Counted from the first letter of the stretch, positions 47,343 through 57,104 are shown. The stretch: 64,000 nt of DNA from Massilia rubra (GCF_011682065.1 NZ_VUYU01000001.1:248001-312000); one strand, 5' to 3'. The notes: generated by a model not told the origin, from the letters alone. Program-made: numbers and translations.

Positions 47343-48080
47343 TCACTCCGTGTCGCCCTGGAAGCCTCCCGTGCGCCAGGTCAGCACCAGGGTATCGCGG
47401 TGGCCGTTCTCGCCGTCGGGCTGGATCGGGGTCGATTCGTGGATGACGGTGGCGTCGTCGAGCAGGATCAGGGTCCATGGCTCGAGCATGGTGAAGCGTT
47501 TGCCGTCCGGACCGGCGGCTTCGAAAATGCGCGTCTCGCCGCCCTTGATATGGCTGCGCCCGACCAGCAGCACGGCCACGAAGTCGACGCCGTCGCGGTG
47601 CGCGCCTTCCGGCGTGGGACGGCCGATGCCTTCGAGCGTATCAATGCGGAACTGGTGCGCTTCCACGTACCAGGGCTGCGCCGCCCGCACGCGCGAGCAG
47701 GCGTCGCCCAGGGCGCGCAGCAGCTTGCCCCATGCCGGCAGCGCCACCGTGCTTGGCTCGACCGGTTCGAACAGGCGGTGCATGCCGCCGTGCAGGGCGT
47801 TGTATTCGATCGGCTGCCAGTGCGCGCGGTGCGCGGTCTGGGTCAAGGTGGCGCCGTCCTGGATGAAGCAGGAGTGGCGCCGGCGCCGGTAATTGCCGCC
47901 GTCCTTGAGGTAGTTATCGGGCGCCAGATGGTCCCAGCTGGCGGCCAGCGTGTTGAGGTCATCGAGGCTGCAGCCCGCCAGCGAGGCCACGTCCGCAGGG
48001 CGCAGCAGGGCGTAGCCGCTGGTGCGCAGCGCATCGGTGAGTTGGGCGATATCGTTAAAGGGTGGCGCGTGTGTTGTCAT
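47343..48080 (-). CDS. 2OG-Fe(II) dioxygenase family protein (BsmA/IDO-like)
   Basis: 245 residues. Iron ligands are visible as HRD in PEGAHRDGVDFVAVLLV and a distal His in DDATVIHESTPI, with the 2-oxoglutarate Arg in GHRDTLVLTW. NYRRRRHSCFIQDGA and the overall order match the family that includes BsmA and L-isoleucine hydroxylase. The substrate is probably a free amino acid or small molecule, but cannot be named. Confidence 0.85.
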   Translation of the reverse strand: MTTHAPPFNDIAQLTDALRTSGYALLRPADVASLAGCSLDDLNTLAASWDHLAPDNYLKDGGNYRRRRHSCFIQDGATLTQTAHRAHWQPIEYNALHGGMHRLFEPVEPSTVALPAWGKLLRALGDACSRVRAAQPWYVEAHQFRIDTLEGIGRPTPEGAHRDGVDFVAVLLVGRSHIKGGETRIFEAAGPDGKRFTMLEPWTLILLDDATVIHESTPIQPDGENGHRDTLVLTWRTGGFQGDTE

Positions 48081-48126
48081 CCCGATAGCGTAGCATTTTT
48101 CGCCGTGGGATGTGAGGAGTGGGCAC

Positions 48127-50157
48127 TTACCACTTTTTCACAAGCGTCAGCCGCAGCGAGCGCGATTCGATCGGGTGGAAGTGCACGTCCTCGCGCGCGG
48201 CCATTTCATTTGGCAGGCGCGATTCATAATAATAGGCGATCGCCGAATCGCGCCGGTTGGTCAGGTTGAAGCCTTCGATCTCGAGCAGCAGGCCGTTGGC
48301 GAGGCGGTAGCCGATGCGGCCATTCATGCTGGTGCTGCCCGCTGCGCGCACGCTGTTATCTTCGACGAGCGCACGCGCGCCCACGTAGCGCAGGCGCAGC
48401 GCGCCCGACCAGGGGCCACGCTCGAGCGTCAGCGCGAACTGGCCCACGCCTTCGACCGCGCCGGCGATACGGTCCTCGCCCGCAGCCACGCCCACGCCGC
48501 GTGCGCGTGCCTTGGCAAAGGCCAGGTCCAGGTCGAGCGAGAGCCACTTGAACGGCTTGTAGTAGTTCGACAGTTCGATCCCGGTGCGGCGGCTGGCGGG
48601 GCCGGCTTCGGTGTTGCCGGCGTCGCCGACGTAGACCAGTTCCGACGCCATGTCGAGCCGGTACAGCGATAGCGCGCTTTGCAGCTTGGGCACAAGTTCG
48701 CTGCGCACGCCCACTTCCAGAGCGCGCGTGCGCGCCAGGCCCGGAGCCGGCGTGGTGCGCTCGACCGTGCCGCGCGCATCGTTACTGTGAAAGCCATTGC
48801 CGGCGTTGAGATACCACTCGGTCTGCGCCCACGGCCCGAAGATCAGGTTCAGCGAGGGACTGAGCTGATGGTCGCGCGAGCGCGCAGCGGTGCCGCTGGC
48901 GCTGCCCTGCACATCGAAGCGGTAGCTGTCGGCCCGCAGGCCGGCCACGCTGCGCAGCTTGTCGCTCCAGCGCACCTGGTGTTCGGCGAACAGGCCGAGG
49001 CTGGATTCGACGACGTGGTCTGCGCGCGTGGTGGAAAGGCGCTCGCGCCGGCGCGTGTTGTACAAACCGTTGAAGATATTGTCGTTCTGGAGTTGCAGGC
49101 CGATGGTGACATCGGCATTGATCCCGGTGCCGTGGCCATGCCAGGTGTGGGTGGCGTCCACGCCGCTGGTCACGCGCCGGTCCGGCTGGCTGAATTGGTC
49201 GCCGTTGACCGGATCGTTGAGAAAATAGGTGAAGTTCGAATACAGGTCGAGCTGGTTGCGGATCACGTAGGCGTTGACCTTCGATGCCTGCTCCGCGCCG
49301 GTGCGGCGCCACGCGCCCGAGACGCTGTAGCGGCGCGCCTGGCCGCCGTCGCTGTCGTCGATGGCGTCGAAGCGGCCGAGGGAACCGTCATCGACGGCGC
49401 GCTGGGGAATCTGGTCGGTTGCATTCCAGCTGGCGCGGTAGGCCATGGCGCTGACCGTGAAACCGTTGTTGGCGTAGCCCTGGCTGAACCGCAGCACGGC
49501 GTTGAGCTTGCGGTAGTCGTCGGGGCGGGTGAACGGGCCATCGTTGCGCATCGCTTCCAGCGCGTACAGCAGGTTGCCTGCACCCGCTTCGGGCGAGCCG
49601 GCCAGCAGCGCGCGCGCAAAACCATTCTGCCCCACGCTGGCGCTGGTGGTCGTTTGCGCCAGCCGGTTGGCGTAGGTGACCGCCGCCGCGCCGGCCGAGG
49701 CAAAGTCGCCATCGCGCGCCGAGTACGGGCCTTTGCGGTAATCCATGCGCGCGGCCAGCTCGGGAATCAGAAAATTGAGGTCGGTCCAGCCCTGGCCGTG
49801 GGCATGGCTGCGCTGGTTGACCGGCATGTCGTCGACCGTGGTGCGCAGGTCGGTGCCGTGATCGAGGTTAAAGCCGCGCAGGAAAAACTGGTTGGCCTTG
49901 CCCTCGCCGCTGTGCTGGGTGGCGATCAGGCCGGGGACCGCTTCGAGCAGTTCGCCGGGCCGGTACACGGTGCGCATTTCCAGCTGCTTCTGATTGATGC
50001 TGCCGGCATTGGCCGAATCGGCGATGCCCAGTTGGCTGGCGCGCGAGCCGTCGATCAGCACGCGCTGCAAGGCAAGATCGTCGGCACGCGCGGCGACATG
50101 GCACAACAGGAAGGAAAGGGCGATCGGGGTAAGGCGTAAGGCGCTGTGCTTGGTCAC
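48127..50157 (-). CDS. TonB-dependent outer-membrane receptor
   Basis: 676 residues from GTG, which overlaps the preceding stop (GTGA). Signal peptide ends near HVAARA. The plug domain spans about 35-150 (LLEAVPGLIATQHSGEGKAN, FFLRGFNLDHGTDLRTTVDD), then a 22-strand-type barrel. The C-terminus ends LTLVKKW with the terminal aromatic needed for outer-membrane insertion. No visible substrate hint; sits third in a unit with DUF6702-like and M1 peptidase genes. Confidence 0.92.
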   Translation of the reverse strand: MTKHSALRLTPIALSFLLCHVAARADDLALQRVLIDGSRASQLGIADSANAGSINQKQLEMRTVYRPGELLEAVPGLIATQHSGEGKANQFFLRGFNLDHGTDLRTTVDDMPVNQRSHAHGQGWTDLNFLIPELAARMDYRKGPYSARDGDFASAGAAAVTYANRLAQTTTSASVGQNGFARALLAGSPEAGAGNLLYALEAMRNDGPFTRPDDYRKLNAVLRFSQGYANNGFTVSAMAYRASWNATDQIPQRAVDDGSLGRFDAIDDSDGGQARRYSVSGAWRRTGAEQASKVNAYVIRNQLDLYSNFTYFLNDPVNGDQFSQPDRRVTSGVDATHTWHGHGTGINADVTIGLQLQNDNIFNGLYNTRRRERLSTTRADHVVESSLGLFAEHQVRWSDKLRSVAGLRADSYRFDVQGSASGTAARSRDHQLSPSLNLIFGPWAQTEWYLNAGNGFHSNDARGTVERTTPAPGLARTRALEVGVRSELVPKLQSALSLYRLDMASELVYVGDAGNTEAGPASRRTGIELSNYYKPFKWLSLDLDLAFAKARARGVGVAAGEDRIAGAVEGVGQFALTLERGPWSGALRLRYVGARALVEDNSVRAAGSTSMNGRIGYRLANGLLLEIEGFNLTNRRDSAIAYYYESRLPNEMAAREDVHFHPIESRSLRLTLVKKW

Positions 50158-50639
50158 GGTAAGTCGAGTTCTTTCTTGTTGCGGTCGAAGGTGAGAGTGG
50201 CGATGGCGCCGGCACGGTTGATGTTGACGGTATTGACCTGGTCCGGCAAAAAATCGGACAAGACCTCGTCGTGCGCGCGCACGGCGTCCGCCAGCGCGGT
50301 CTTTTCCACCTCCTGGTAGATCACCACGCTCTCGACGCTGGTGGTCACGCCGACCCAGCGCAGGGGCAGTCGCGCGCGGTCGGCGCCGAGCAGGTAGAAC
50401 TGCTTGTCGATGTACTTGCGCAGCACCGCTTCGTCCTGCGGGTCGGACAGGTCGAACTGGCGCTGGTACAGGTTGGCCAGCAGCGCCTCGATATCGTGCG
50501 CCATGTAGGTGTGCACGACTTCGATGCTGCCGGTGTTCCGGTTGAACGAGATATCGGTGATCCCCGCGTGGAAGCGGTGCGCCCACGCGCCTGCGCAGGC
50601 GCACGCCAGCAGCGCGCCGAGCGCGAGGCGACGCTTCAT
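50154..50639 (-). CDS. DUF6702-like periplasmic protein
   Basis: 161 residues. Signal peptide MKRRLALGALLACACAGAWA. The mature start HRFHAGITDISFNRNTGSIE and VVHTYMAHDIEALL resemble DUF6702 proteins. It overlaps both neighbours by 4 bp (ATGA from the peptidase gene, GTGA into the receptor gene), so the three are translated as one unit. Function unknown. Confidence 0.78.
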   Translation of the reverse strand: MKRRLALGALLACACAGAWAHRFHAGITDISFNRNTGSIEVVHTYMAHDIEALLANLYQRQFDLSDPQDEAVLRKYIDKQFYLLGADRARLPLRWVGVTTSVESVVIYQEVEKTALADAVRAHDEVLSDFLPDQVNTVNINRAGAIATLTFDRNKKELDLP

Positions 50640-52999
50640 TGCGCGGCCTTGCTGTCTTTGGACTTCAACGGTGTATTGAAGTCCTTCATCAGGTCATCCT
50701 TGCTGCGGTCGGTCTTGAACAGCTCCAGGCGCGAAGGCGTGATCTTGCGCGGCCAGGCGTTGTTGGACACGTCCGTATCGGCCGTTTCCCAATACGGGTC
50801 CTGGGTCAGGCCCACCATCGGTTCGTCGGTGACGATCAGCTTCGTGATCTTCTTCGACGAATAGCGCCATATTTCGGCCGGAATGCGCTCGATGGTCTTT
50901 TTGCCGGACTTGAGTTCGATCTCCAGCACCAGCGGCGTCACCAGCCCGCCGATGTTGGAAAAATCGACCAGGTACAGGTGCTTGCCCTTGGCCAGCAGCG
51001 CTTTTTCCCAGTCTTCCAGTCCTTCCACCGCCTCCTGGTACTTGTTGCGGTCCTTGTTGGTGACGGTGAAGTCGTCATGCTCGTTGTAGAAGTCCTTCAG
51101 CTCCGGATGCGCATCGACGCGGCGCGCCGTTCCCTTGTCGCGCTGGCTCGTCACCGACACCGGCTCGGCCTCCTTCTGCGACTTCTTCCAGGCTTTTTCG
51201 ATCTCCGGGTTCTTGCTGCTCACGCCGTACTCGGTGATGCCGTCCACGCTGACGTCGACCGCATCGGTGGTGTAGAACCAGCCGCGCCAGAACCAGTCGA
51301 GGTCCGTGCCGGAAGCGTCTTCCATGGTGCGGAAAAAGTCGGCCGGCGTGGGGCGCTTGAACTTCCAGCGCTGCGCATATTCGCGAAAGGCGAAGTCGAA
51401 CAATTCGCGTCCCAGCACCGTCTCGCGCAGCACGATCAGCGAGGTGGCCGGCTTGGCGTAGGCGTTGTTGCCGCGCTGGAGAACCGACTCCGAATTGGTC
51501 ATCACCGGCACCTGGTTCTTGCTGCGCATGTAGTCGACGATGGCGCGCGGATCGCCGCGCGTGTCGGGGAAGTTGTCTTCCCAGGCGCGCTCGGACAGGT
51601 ACTCCAGGAAGCTGTTCAGCCCCTCGTCCATCCAGGTCCACTGGCGCTCGTCGGAATTGACGATCATCGGGAAGTAGTTGTGGCCCACTTCGTGGATGAT
51701 CACGCCGATCAGTCCATACTTGGTACGGCGCGAGTAGGTCAGTTCGCCGGTCTTCTTGTCCTTGGTCGGACGCGGGCCGTTAAACGAAATCATCGGGTAT
51801 TCCATGCCGCCCACCGGGCCGTTGACCGAGATTGCGATCGGATACGGATAGTCGAAGGCGTACTTGTTGTACTGCTCGATGGTGTGGACGATGGCCTGGG
51901 TCGAATAGCGCTCCCACAGCGGATTGCCTTCCTTCGGGTAGTAGGACATCGCCATCACGTCGGTGTCGCCCTTCTTGTAGCCCTGCGCGTCCCAGATGAA
52001 TTTGCGGCTGCTGGCAAAGGCGAAATCGCGCACGTTTTTGGCCTTGTAGTGCCAGGCCTTGCTGGCGCTTGAGCGCGATTTTTCGGCCGCTTCGGCCTCT
52101 TTCTGGGTGACGATCAGCACTGGCTTGGCGCTGCCGCGGGCCTGTTGCAAGCGTTCGCGCTGGGTGGCCGTCAGTACCGCGCCCGGATTTTGCAATTCGC
52201 CCGTGCTGGCGACGATATGGTCGGCCGGGACGGTCAGTTCGATATCGTAGTCGCCGAATTCCAGCGTAAATTCGCCGTCGCCCAGGTACTGCTTGTTCTG
52301 CCAGCCGGCGGCGTCGTAGTAGGCCGCCATGCGCGGGTACCACTGCGCCACTTCGAACAGGTCGTTCTTGTCTTCCTCGAATTTTTCGTAGCCCGAGCGG
52401 CGGCCCAGCACATTCATTTCGGGGATGTTGAAGTTCCACGCCATCTGGAACGAAAAGCGTGAACCGGGCTTCATCGGCTGCGGCAAGTCGATCCGCATCA
52501 TGGTCTTGTTGATCGTATACCTGAGCGGCTGGCCGCCGCCATCGGTCAGCGCGGTGATATTGAAGCCGCCGTCAAACGTGCGGCTATCGACGATGAAGCG
52601 CATCGCCTCGAAGCGCATGCCGTCCGCCTCGGTCGCCTTGGCCCAGGCCTCGCGCGACGGCACGGTGGCAATGGCGCGGTTGTCCGAATCGGCACGGAAC
52701 ATGTTCTGGTCCAGCTGCACCCACAGGTACGACAGCGTGTCCGGCGAATTGTTGTGGTACGTGACCGTGCCGCTGCCGTCGATGCGACGCCTGGCTTCAT
52801 CGAGCGTGGCGCGCAGCTTGTAGTCGGCGCGCTGCTGCCAGTAGGCGTGGCCGGGCGCGCCGGACGCGGTGCGCGTGATGCCGGGCGTGGGCAGCAGTTC
52901 GTCGAGCTGGCGGAACTTGTCGTCGAAGGCTGGCGCCGCGCTGGCGGCGGCGCCAGCCAGGCAGGCCGCCAGGGCCAGGGAAAGGTGTTTGATGATCAT
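50636..52999 (-). CDS. Secreted M1-family metallopeptidase, copy 2
   Basis: 787 residues with signal peptide ending AAASA. Zinc motif GVIIHEVGHNYFPMIV (HExxH) and third-ligand Glu in WMDEGLNSFLEYL. The exopeptidase-like GGMEYPMISFNG is in place of GAMEN. It shares most of its sequence with the gene at 53052-55391, especially after about residue 200. Periplasmic or outer-membrane peptide processing is likely. Overlaps the DUF6702-like gene. Confidence 0.92.
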   Translation of the reverse strand: MIIKHLSLALAACLAGAAASAAPAFDDKFRQLDELLPTPGITRTASGAPGHAYWQQRADYKLRATLDEARRRIDGSGTVTYHNNSPDTLSYLWVQLDQNMFRADSDNRAIATVPSREAWAKATEADGMRFEAMRFIVDSRTFDGGFNITALTDGGGQPLRYTINKTMMRIDLPQPMKPGSRFSFQMAWNFNIPEMNVLGRRSGYEKFEEDKNDLFEVAQWYPRMAAYYDAAGWQNKQYLGDGEFTLEFGDYDIELTVPADHIVASTGELQNPGAVLTATQRERLQQARGSAKPVLIVTQKEAEAAEKSRSSASKAWHYKAKNVRDFAFASSRKFIWDAQGYKKGDTDVMAMSYYPKEGNPLWERYSTQAIVHTIEQYNKYAFDYPYPIAISVNGPVGGMEYPMISFNGPRPTKDKKTGELTYSRRTKYGLIGVIIHEVGHNYFPMIVNSDERQWTWMDEGLNSFLEYLSERAWEDNFPDTRGDPRAIVDYMRSKNQVPVMTNSESVLQRGNNAYAKPATSLIVLRETVLGRELFDFAFREYAQRWKFKRPTPADFFRTMEDASGTDLDWFWRGWFYTTDAVDVSVDGITEYGVSSKNPEIEKAWKKSQKEAEPVSVTSQRDKGTARRVDAHPELKDFYNEHDDFTVTNKDRNKYQEAVEGLEDWEKALLAKGKHLYLVDFSNIGGLVTPLVLEIELKSGKKTIERIPAEIWRYSSKKITKLIVTDEPMVGLTQDPYWETADTDVSNNAWPRKITPSRLELFKTDRSKDDLMKDFNTPLKSKDSKAAQ

Positions 53000-53020
53000 T
53001 GGGGGCAGGGTAGTGTCATG

Positions 53021-53047
53021 AAAAAGCGGGCGCCTTATCGCGCCCGC
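53021..53047 (-). terminator. Terminator between the two M1 peptidase genes
   Basis: GCGGGCGC pairs with GCGCCCGC around 6 nt, and on the minus strand five T follow. Read-through or a second promoter is needed to express the downstream copy. Confidence 0.75.
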
Positions 53048-53051
53048 CTTG

Positions 53052-55391
53052 CTACTTGGTCTTCAACGGCGTGTTGAAGTCCTTCATCAAGTCGTCCTTG
53101 GTGCGGTCGGTCTTGAACAGTTCCAGGCGCGATGGCGTGATCTTGCGCGGCCAGGCGTTGTTGCTGTTGTCGATATCGGCTGTTTCCCAGTACGGGTCCT
53201 GGGTCAGGCCCACCAGCGGTTCGTCGGTGACGATCAGCTTCGTGATCTTCCTGGACGAGTAGCGCCACACTTCGGCCGGAATGCGCTCGATATATTTTTT
53301 GCCGGACTTGAGTTCGATCTCCAGCACCAGCGGCGTCACCAGCCCGCCGATGTTGGAAAAGTCGACCAGGTACAGGTGCTTGCCCTTGGCCAGCAGCGCC
53401 TTTTCCCAGTCTTCCAGGCCGTCGACGGCTTCCTGGTAGTTGTTGCGGTCCTTGTTGGTGACGGTGAAGTCGTCGTGCTCGTTGTAGAAGTCCTTCAGCT
53501 CCGGATGCGCGTCCACGCGGCGCGGCGTACCCTTGTCGCGCTGGGTCGTCACCGACACCGGCTCGGCCTCCTTCTGCGACTTCTTCCAGGCTTTTTCGAT
53601 CTCCGGGTTCTTGGTGCTCACGCCGTATTCGGTGATGGCGTCCACGCTCACGTCGACCGCGTCGGTGGTGTAGAACCAGCCGCGCCAGAACCAGTCGAGG
53701 TCCGTGCCGGAAGCGTCTTCCATGGTGCGGAAAAAGTCCGATGGCGTGGGCCGCTTGAACTTCCAGCGCTGCGCGTATTCGCGGAAAGCGAAGTCGAACA
53801 GCTCGCGCCCCAGCACCGTCTCGCGCAGCACGTTCAGGGCCGCCGCCGGCTTGGCGTAGGCGTTGTTCCCGAACTGCAGCAGCGACTCGGAATTGGTCAT
53901 GATCGGCACCTGGTCGCGCGAACGCATGTAGTCGACGATGGTGCGCGCTTCGCCGCGCGACTGCGGGTAATTTTCTTCCCACGCGTTCTGCGCCAGGCCC
54001 TGGATGAAAGTGTTCAGGCCCTCGTCCATCCAGGTCCACTGGCGCTCGTCGGAATTGACGATCATCGGGAAGTAGTTGTGGCCCACCTCGTGGATGATCA
54101 CGCCGATCAGGCCATACTTGGTGCGCTTGGAATACGTCAGTTCACCGGTCTTCTTGTCCTTGGTCGGACGCGGGCCGTTAAACGAAATCATCGGGTATTC
54201 CATGCCGCCGATCGGGCCATTGACCGAAATCGCGGCCGGGTACGGGTAGTCCAGCGAATACTTGTTGTACTGTTCGATGGTGTGGACGATGGCCTGGGTC
54301 GAATACTTTTCCCACAGCGGATTGCCTTCCTTGGGATAGTACGACATGGCCATCGTGTCGGTGCCGCCCTTCTTGTAGCCCTGCGCGTCCCAGATGAACT
54401 TGCGGCTGCTGGCGAAGGCGAAATCGCGCACGTTCTTCGCCTTGTAGTGCCAGGTGCGGGTGCCGCTGGCGCGCGATTTTTCGGCCGCCTCGGCTTCCTG
54501 CTGGGTGACGATGATCACCGGTTTGCTGCTGGTGCGCGCTTTTTTCAGGCGCTCGCGCTGGGCCGCCGTCAACACCTCGCCCGGGTTTTGCAGCTCGCCC
54601 GTGCTGGCCACGATATGGTCGGCCGGGACGGTCAGCTGGACGTCGTAGTCGCCGAATTCGAGCGTAAACTCGCCGGCGCCGAGGAACTGCTTGTGCTGCC
54701 AGCCGTACACGTCGTAGTAAGCGGCCATGCGCGGGAACCAGTGCGCGATTTCGAACAGGTCGTTCTTGTCGTCGAATTTTTCGTAACCGGTGCGCCCGCC
54801 CTGCACCTTGGCGTCACTAATGTTGAAGCTGAAGTCGATGTTGAACGACAGGCGCGCGCCCGGCTTCATCGGCTGCGGCAGGTCGATCCGCATCATGGTC
54901 TTGTTGATCGTGTAGCGCAGCGGCTTGCCGTCCGCGCCCTTGACCGCGCCGATGGCAAAGCCGCCATCGAAGCCGGGGTTTTCCAGGATCGAACGCATGC
55001 CTTCGAAGCGCATGCCGTCTTCGTCGCTGCGCGCCTTGGCCCAGGCCTCGCGCGAGGCCACCGTGGCCGACATGCGCGCATCCGAATCGCTCTTGAAGAT
55101 GTTCTGGTCCAGCTGCACCCACAGGTAGGACAGGGTGTCCGGCGAGTTGTTGTGGTAGGTGACCGTTTCGGTCGCGCTGATGCTGCGCTTGTTTTCATCG
55201 AGGCGCGCGCGGATCGTGTAATCGGCGCGCTGCTGCCAGTAAGCGTGGCCGGGAGCGCCGGCGGCATTGCGGATCGTGTTTGGCGTCGGCAGCACTTCCT
55301 CGAGCTGGCGGAACTTGTCGTCGAACGGTTCGGCGGCCGGGGCGATGCCCGCAATGACGAACAACGCAGCTAAGACCGGCATACGGATCAT
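53052..55391 (-). CDS. Secreted M1-family metallopeptidase, copy 1
   Basis: 779 residues. Signal peptide MIRMPVLAALFVIAGIAPAA. Same zinc site (GVIIHEVGHNYFPMIV, WMDEGLNTFIQGL) and GGMEYPMISFNG as copy 2, with long stretches identical. The copies differ mostly at the N-terminus and around FIQGLAQNAWEENYPQ. First gene of the minus-strand group. Probably a tandem duplication. Confidence 0.92.
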   Translation of the reverse strand: MIRMPVLAALFVIAGIAPAAEPFDDKFRQLEEVLPTPNTIRNAAGAPGHAYWQQRADYTIRARLDENKRSISATETVTYHNNSPDTLSYLWVQLDQNIFKSDSDARMSATVASREAWAKARSDEDGMRFEGMRSILENPGFDGGFAIGAVKGADGKPLRYTINKTMMRIDLPQPMKPGARLSFNIDFSFNISDAKVQGGRTGYEKFDDKNDLFEIAHWFPRMAAYYDVYGWQHKQFLGAGEFTLEFGDYDVQLTVPADHIVASTGELQNPGEVLTAAQRERLKKARTSSKPVIIVTQQEAEAAEKSRASGTRTWHYKAKNVRDFAFASSRKFIWDAQGYKKGGTDTMAMSYYPKEGNPLWEKYSTQAIVHTIEQYNKYSLDYPYPAAISVNGPIGGMEYPMISFNGPRPTKDKKTGELTYSKRTKYGLIGVIIHEVGHNYFPMIVNSDERQWTWMDEGLNTFIQGLAQNAWEENYPQSRGEARTIVDYMRSRDQVPIMTNSESLLQFGNNAYAKPAAALNVLRETVLGRELFDFAFREYAQRWKFKRPTPSDFFRTMEDASGTDLDWFWRGWFYTTDAVDVSVDAITEYGVSTKNPEIEKAWKKSQKEAEPVSVTTQRDKGTPRRVDAHPELKDFYNEHDDFTVTNKDRNNYQEAVDGLEDWEKALLAKGKHLYLVDFSNIGGLVTPLVLEIELKSGKKYIERIPAEVWRYSSRKITKLIVTDEPLVGLTQDPYWETADIDNSNNAWPRKITPSRLELFKTDRTKDDLMKDFNTPLKTK

Positions 55392-55553
55392 GTTTTCCCT
55401 GACTTTTCTCGTGAAAAAGAGGAGGTATTCTAAACGTACCGATTAGTCAATTGTTTCAGGGAATTGTAAAAAAGCTGAAACATACACGCGGGCGCACGCT
55501 ATGATTGCCGGGGCCGATTGTTGCGGCGTGCGGGCGCGGGGAGGCGTGGCGGA

Positions 55554-56663
55554 ATGGACATGAATTTCAAGGCAAGCATCCTGATCGTGGATGGCGTATC
55601 CGACAACCTTGTACAGATCGAAGAGCTGCTGCAGGAGCGTTATCACGTGCGCCTGGCGCGCAATGGCGAGGACGCGTTGCGCATTGCGCAGCAGGCGCCG
55701 CTGCCGGACCTGATTGTGCTCGGCGGCGCGCTGGCCGATGCCGACAGCCTGCGCGTGTTTCACGGCTTGAAGTGCCAGGTATTGAGCAGCGAGACGCCCG
55801 TGATCATGCTCATTGCCGAAGGTGACGCGCAGCTTGAAGAGCGCGCGTGGCACGACGGCGTGGCCGACGTGGTGCGGCTGCCGTTGTCGCCGGCGGCGCT
55901 GCTGGCGCGCGTGGCCACCCAGCTCCACATGCGCGCGGCCGACGCCATGCTGCGCGACCAGCATCGCCATTTCGAGCACCTGGTGGCCGAGCGGATGCGC
56001 GACGCCGGCTTGATGCAGGACGCCACGGTGCTGGCGATGGCGGTGTTGGCCGAATCGCGCGACCCCGGCGTGGGCCAGCATCTGCTGCGCACGCAGCGCT
56101 TCGTGACGGCGCTGGCGCGCGAGCTGCGCTTTGTGGCGGCCTACACGGCCGAACTGACCAACGAGGCGATCGCGCTGCTGCACAAGGCGGCGCTGCTGCA
56201 CGACATCGGCAAGGTGGGCGTGCCCGACGCGGTCCTGCTCAAGCCGGGCAAATTAAGCGACAGCGAATTCGAGCTGATGAAACTGCACACCGTGTACGGA
56301 CGTGACGCGATTGCCGGCGTCGAACGCACGCTCGGGGGCAGCAACGGCTTTTTGCGTTACGCGCGCGAGATCGCCTACTCGCACCACGAAAAGTGGGACG
56401 GCTCGGGCTATCCGCAAGGGCTGGCAGGGGATGCGATTGCGCTGTCGGCGCGCTTGATGGCGGTGGCCGACGTGTACGACGCCTTGACCACGGCGCGCGC
56501 GTACCGGCCGGCGTTCACGCACGAAACGGCGGTCGAGCTGATCCGCCAGGGGCGCGGCGAACATTTCGATCCGGACGTGGTGGACGCCATGCTGGCGATC
56601 GAAGAACGCTTCAAAGCCATCGCCGCCGACTTCCCGCCGCGCCAACCGGGGTCAGAGCTTTAA
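55554..56663 (+). CDS. HD-GYP phosphodiesterase with a degenerate receiver domain
   Basis: 369 residues. The C-terminal HD-GYP domain looks intact: HKAALLHDIGKVGVPD, LLKPGKLSDSEFELMK, HHEKWDGSGYPQGLAGD, RLMAVADVYDALTTARAYR. It should hydrolyse c-di-GMP. The N-terminal receiver-like domain (SILIVDGVSDN) lacks the phospho-acceptor: DLIVLGGALAD has Gly where Asp is expected, and the Lys is Leu (VRLPLSP). The last residues PGSEL and the stop come from the left arm of a palindromic element. A GGGGAGG ribosome site precedes ATG. Confidence 0.92.
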   Translation: MDMNFKASILIVDGVSDNLVQIEELLQERYHVRLARNGEDALRIAQQAPLPDLIVLGGALADADSLRVFHGLKCQVLSSETPVIMLIAEGDAQLEERAWHDGVADVVRLPLSPAALLARVATQLHMRAADAMLRDQHRHFEHLVAERMRDAGLMQDATVLAMAVLAESRDPGVGQHLLRTQRFVTALARELRFVAAYTAELTNEAIALLHKAALLHDIGKVGVPDAVLLKPGKLSDSEFELMKLHTVYGRDAIAGVERTLGGSNGFLRYAREIAYSHHEKWDGSGYPQGLAGDAIALSARLMAVADVYDALTTARAYRPAFTHETAVELIRQGRGEHFDPDVVDAMLAIEERFKAIAADFPPRQPGSEL

Positions 56664-56952
56664 CTTGCAACTTTTTTGTTGCCGCACTGATGCCGCACCG
56701 GGGTCTGACCTCTGATTCGAAATTTTTTTCATCGCGACATCGATTTACAGTCCCCCAGCCCTTGTAAAACCCGATAACGCGGTCGGTCAGCGGTGCTCGT
56801 CCCGTGTTGAAACCGTTTTCTTGGCAAAAACGGGTTCTGTACGTGGATTGCAAGGGCTGTTCTGGTGCAATGTTTCGAATCAGAGGTCAGACCCCGGTTG
56901 GCGGGGTTGTGTTCAGTGGGCAAGATTTCAAGTTAAAGCTCTGACCCCGGTT
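56644..56952. mobile_element. 309-bp nested palindromic element (MITE/REPIN-like)
   Basis: The outer arms are a perfect 24-bp inverted repeat (56644-56667 and 56929-56952, beginning AACCGGGGTCAGAGCTTTAA). Inside is a second perfect 26-bp pair (56697-56722 and 56873-56898, beginning ACCGGGGTCTGACCTCTGAT). Further in, CAGCCCTTGTAA (56757) faces TTGCAAGGGCTG (56849) with one mismatch. The whole could fold into one long hairpin. No ORF for a transposase lies inside. GGGGTC...GACCCC ends recall elements mobilised by REP-associated transposases; that link is inferred. Confidence 0.8.
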
Positions 56953-57104
56953 GTAGGAAGTTTAGAGGAGACCGGGTAGGAAGTCGGGGCGGTACGGAAG
57001 TGTTGTTGGGCCGCGCCATTTGTGCGATTTCCGCATACCAATATGTTATAGTCAATTCGCATACCCGGGCGCGCCCGGCCTTCGGTACAACGTGGAGCAA
57101 ACCG

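Noticed and set aside
56611-56923. Small minus-strand open frames over the palindromic element
   Set aside because: They consist of repeat arms and have no start signals; no transposase motif is present.
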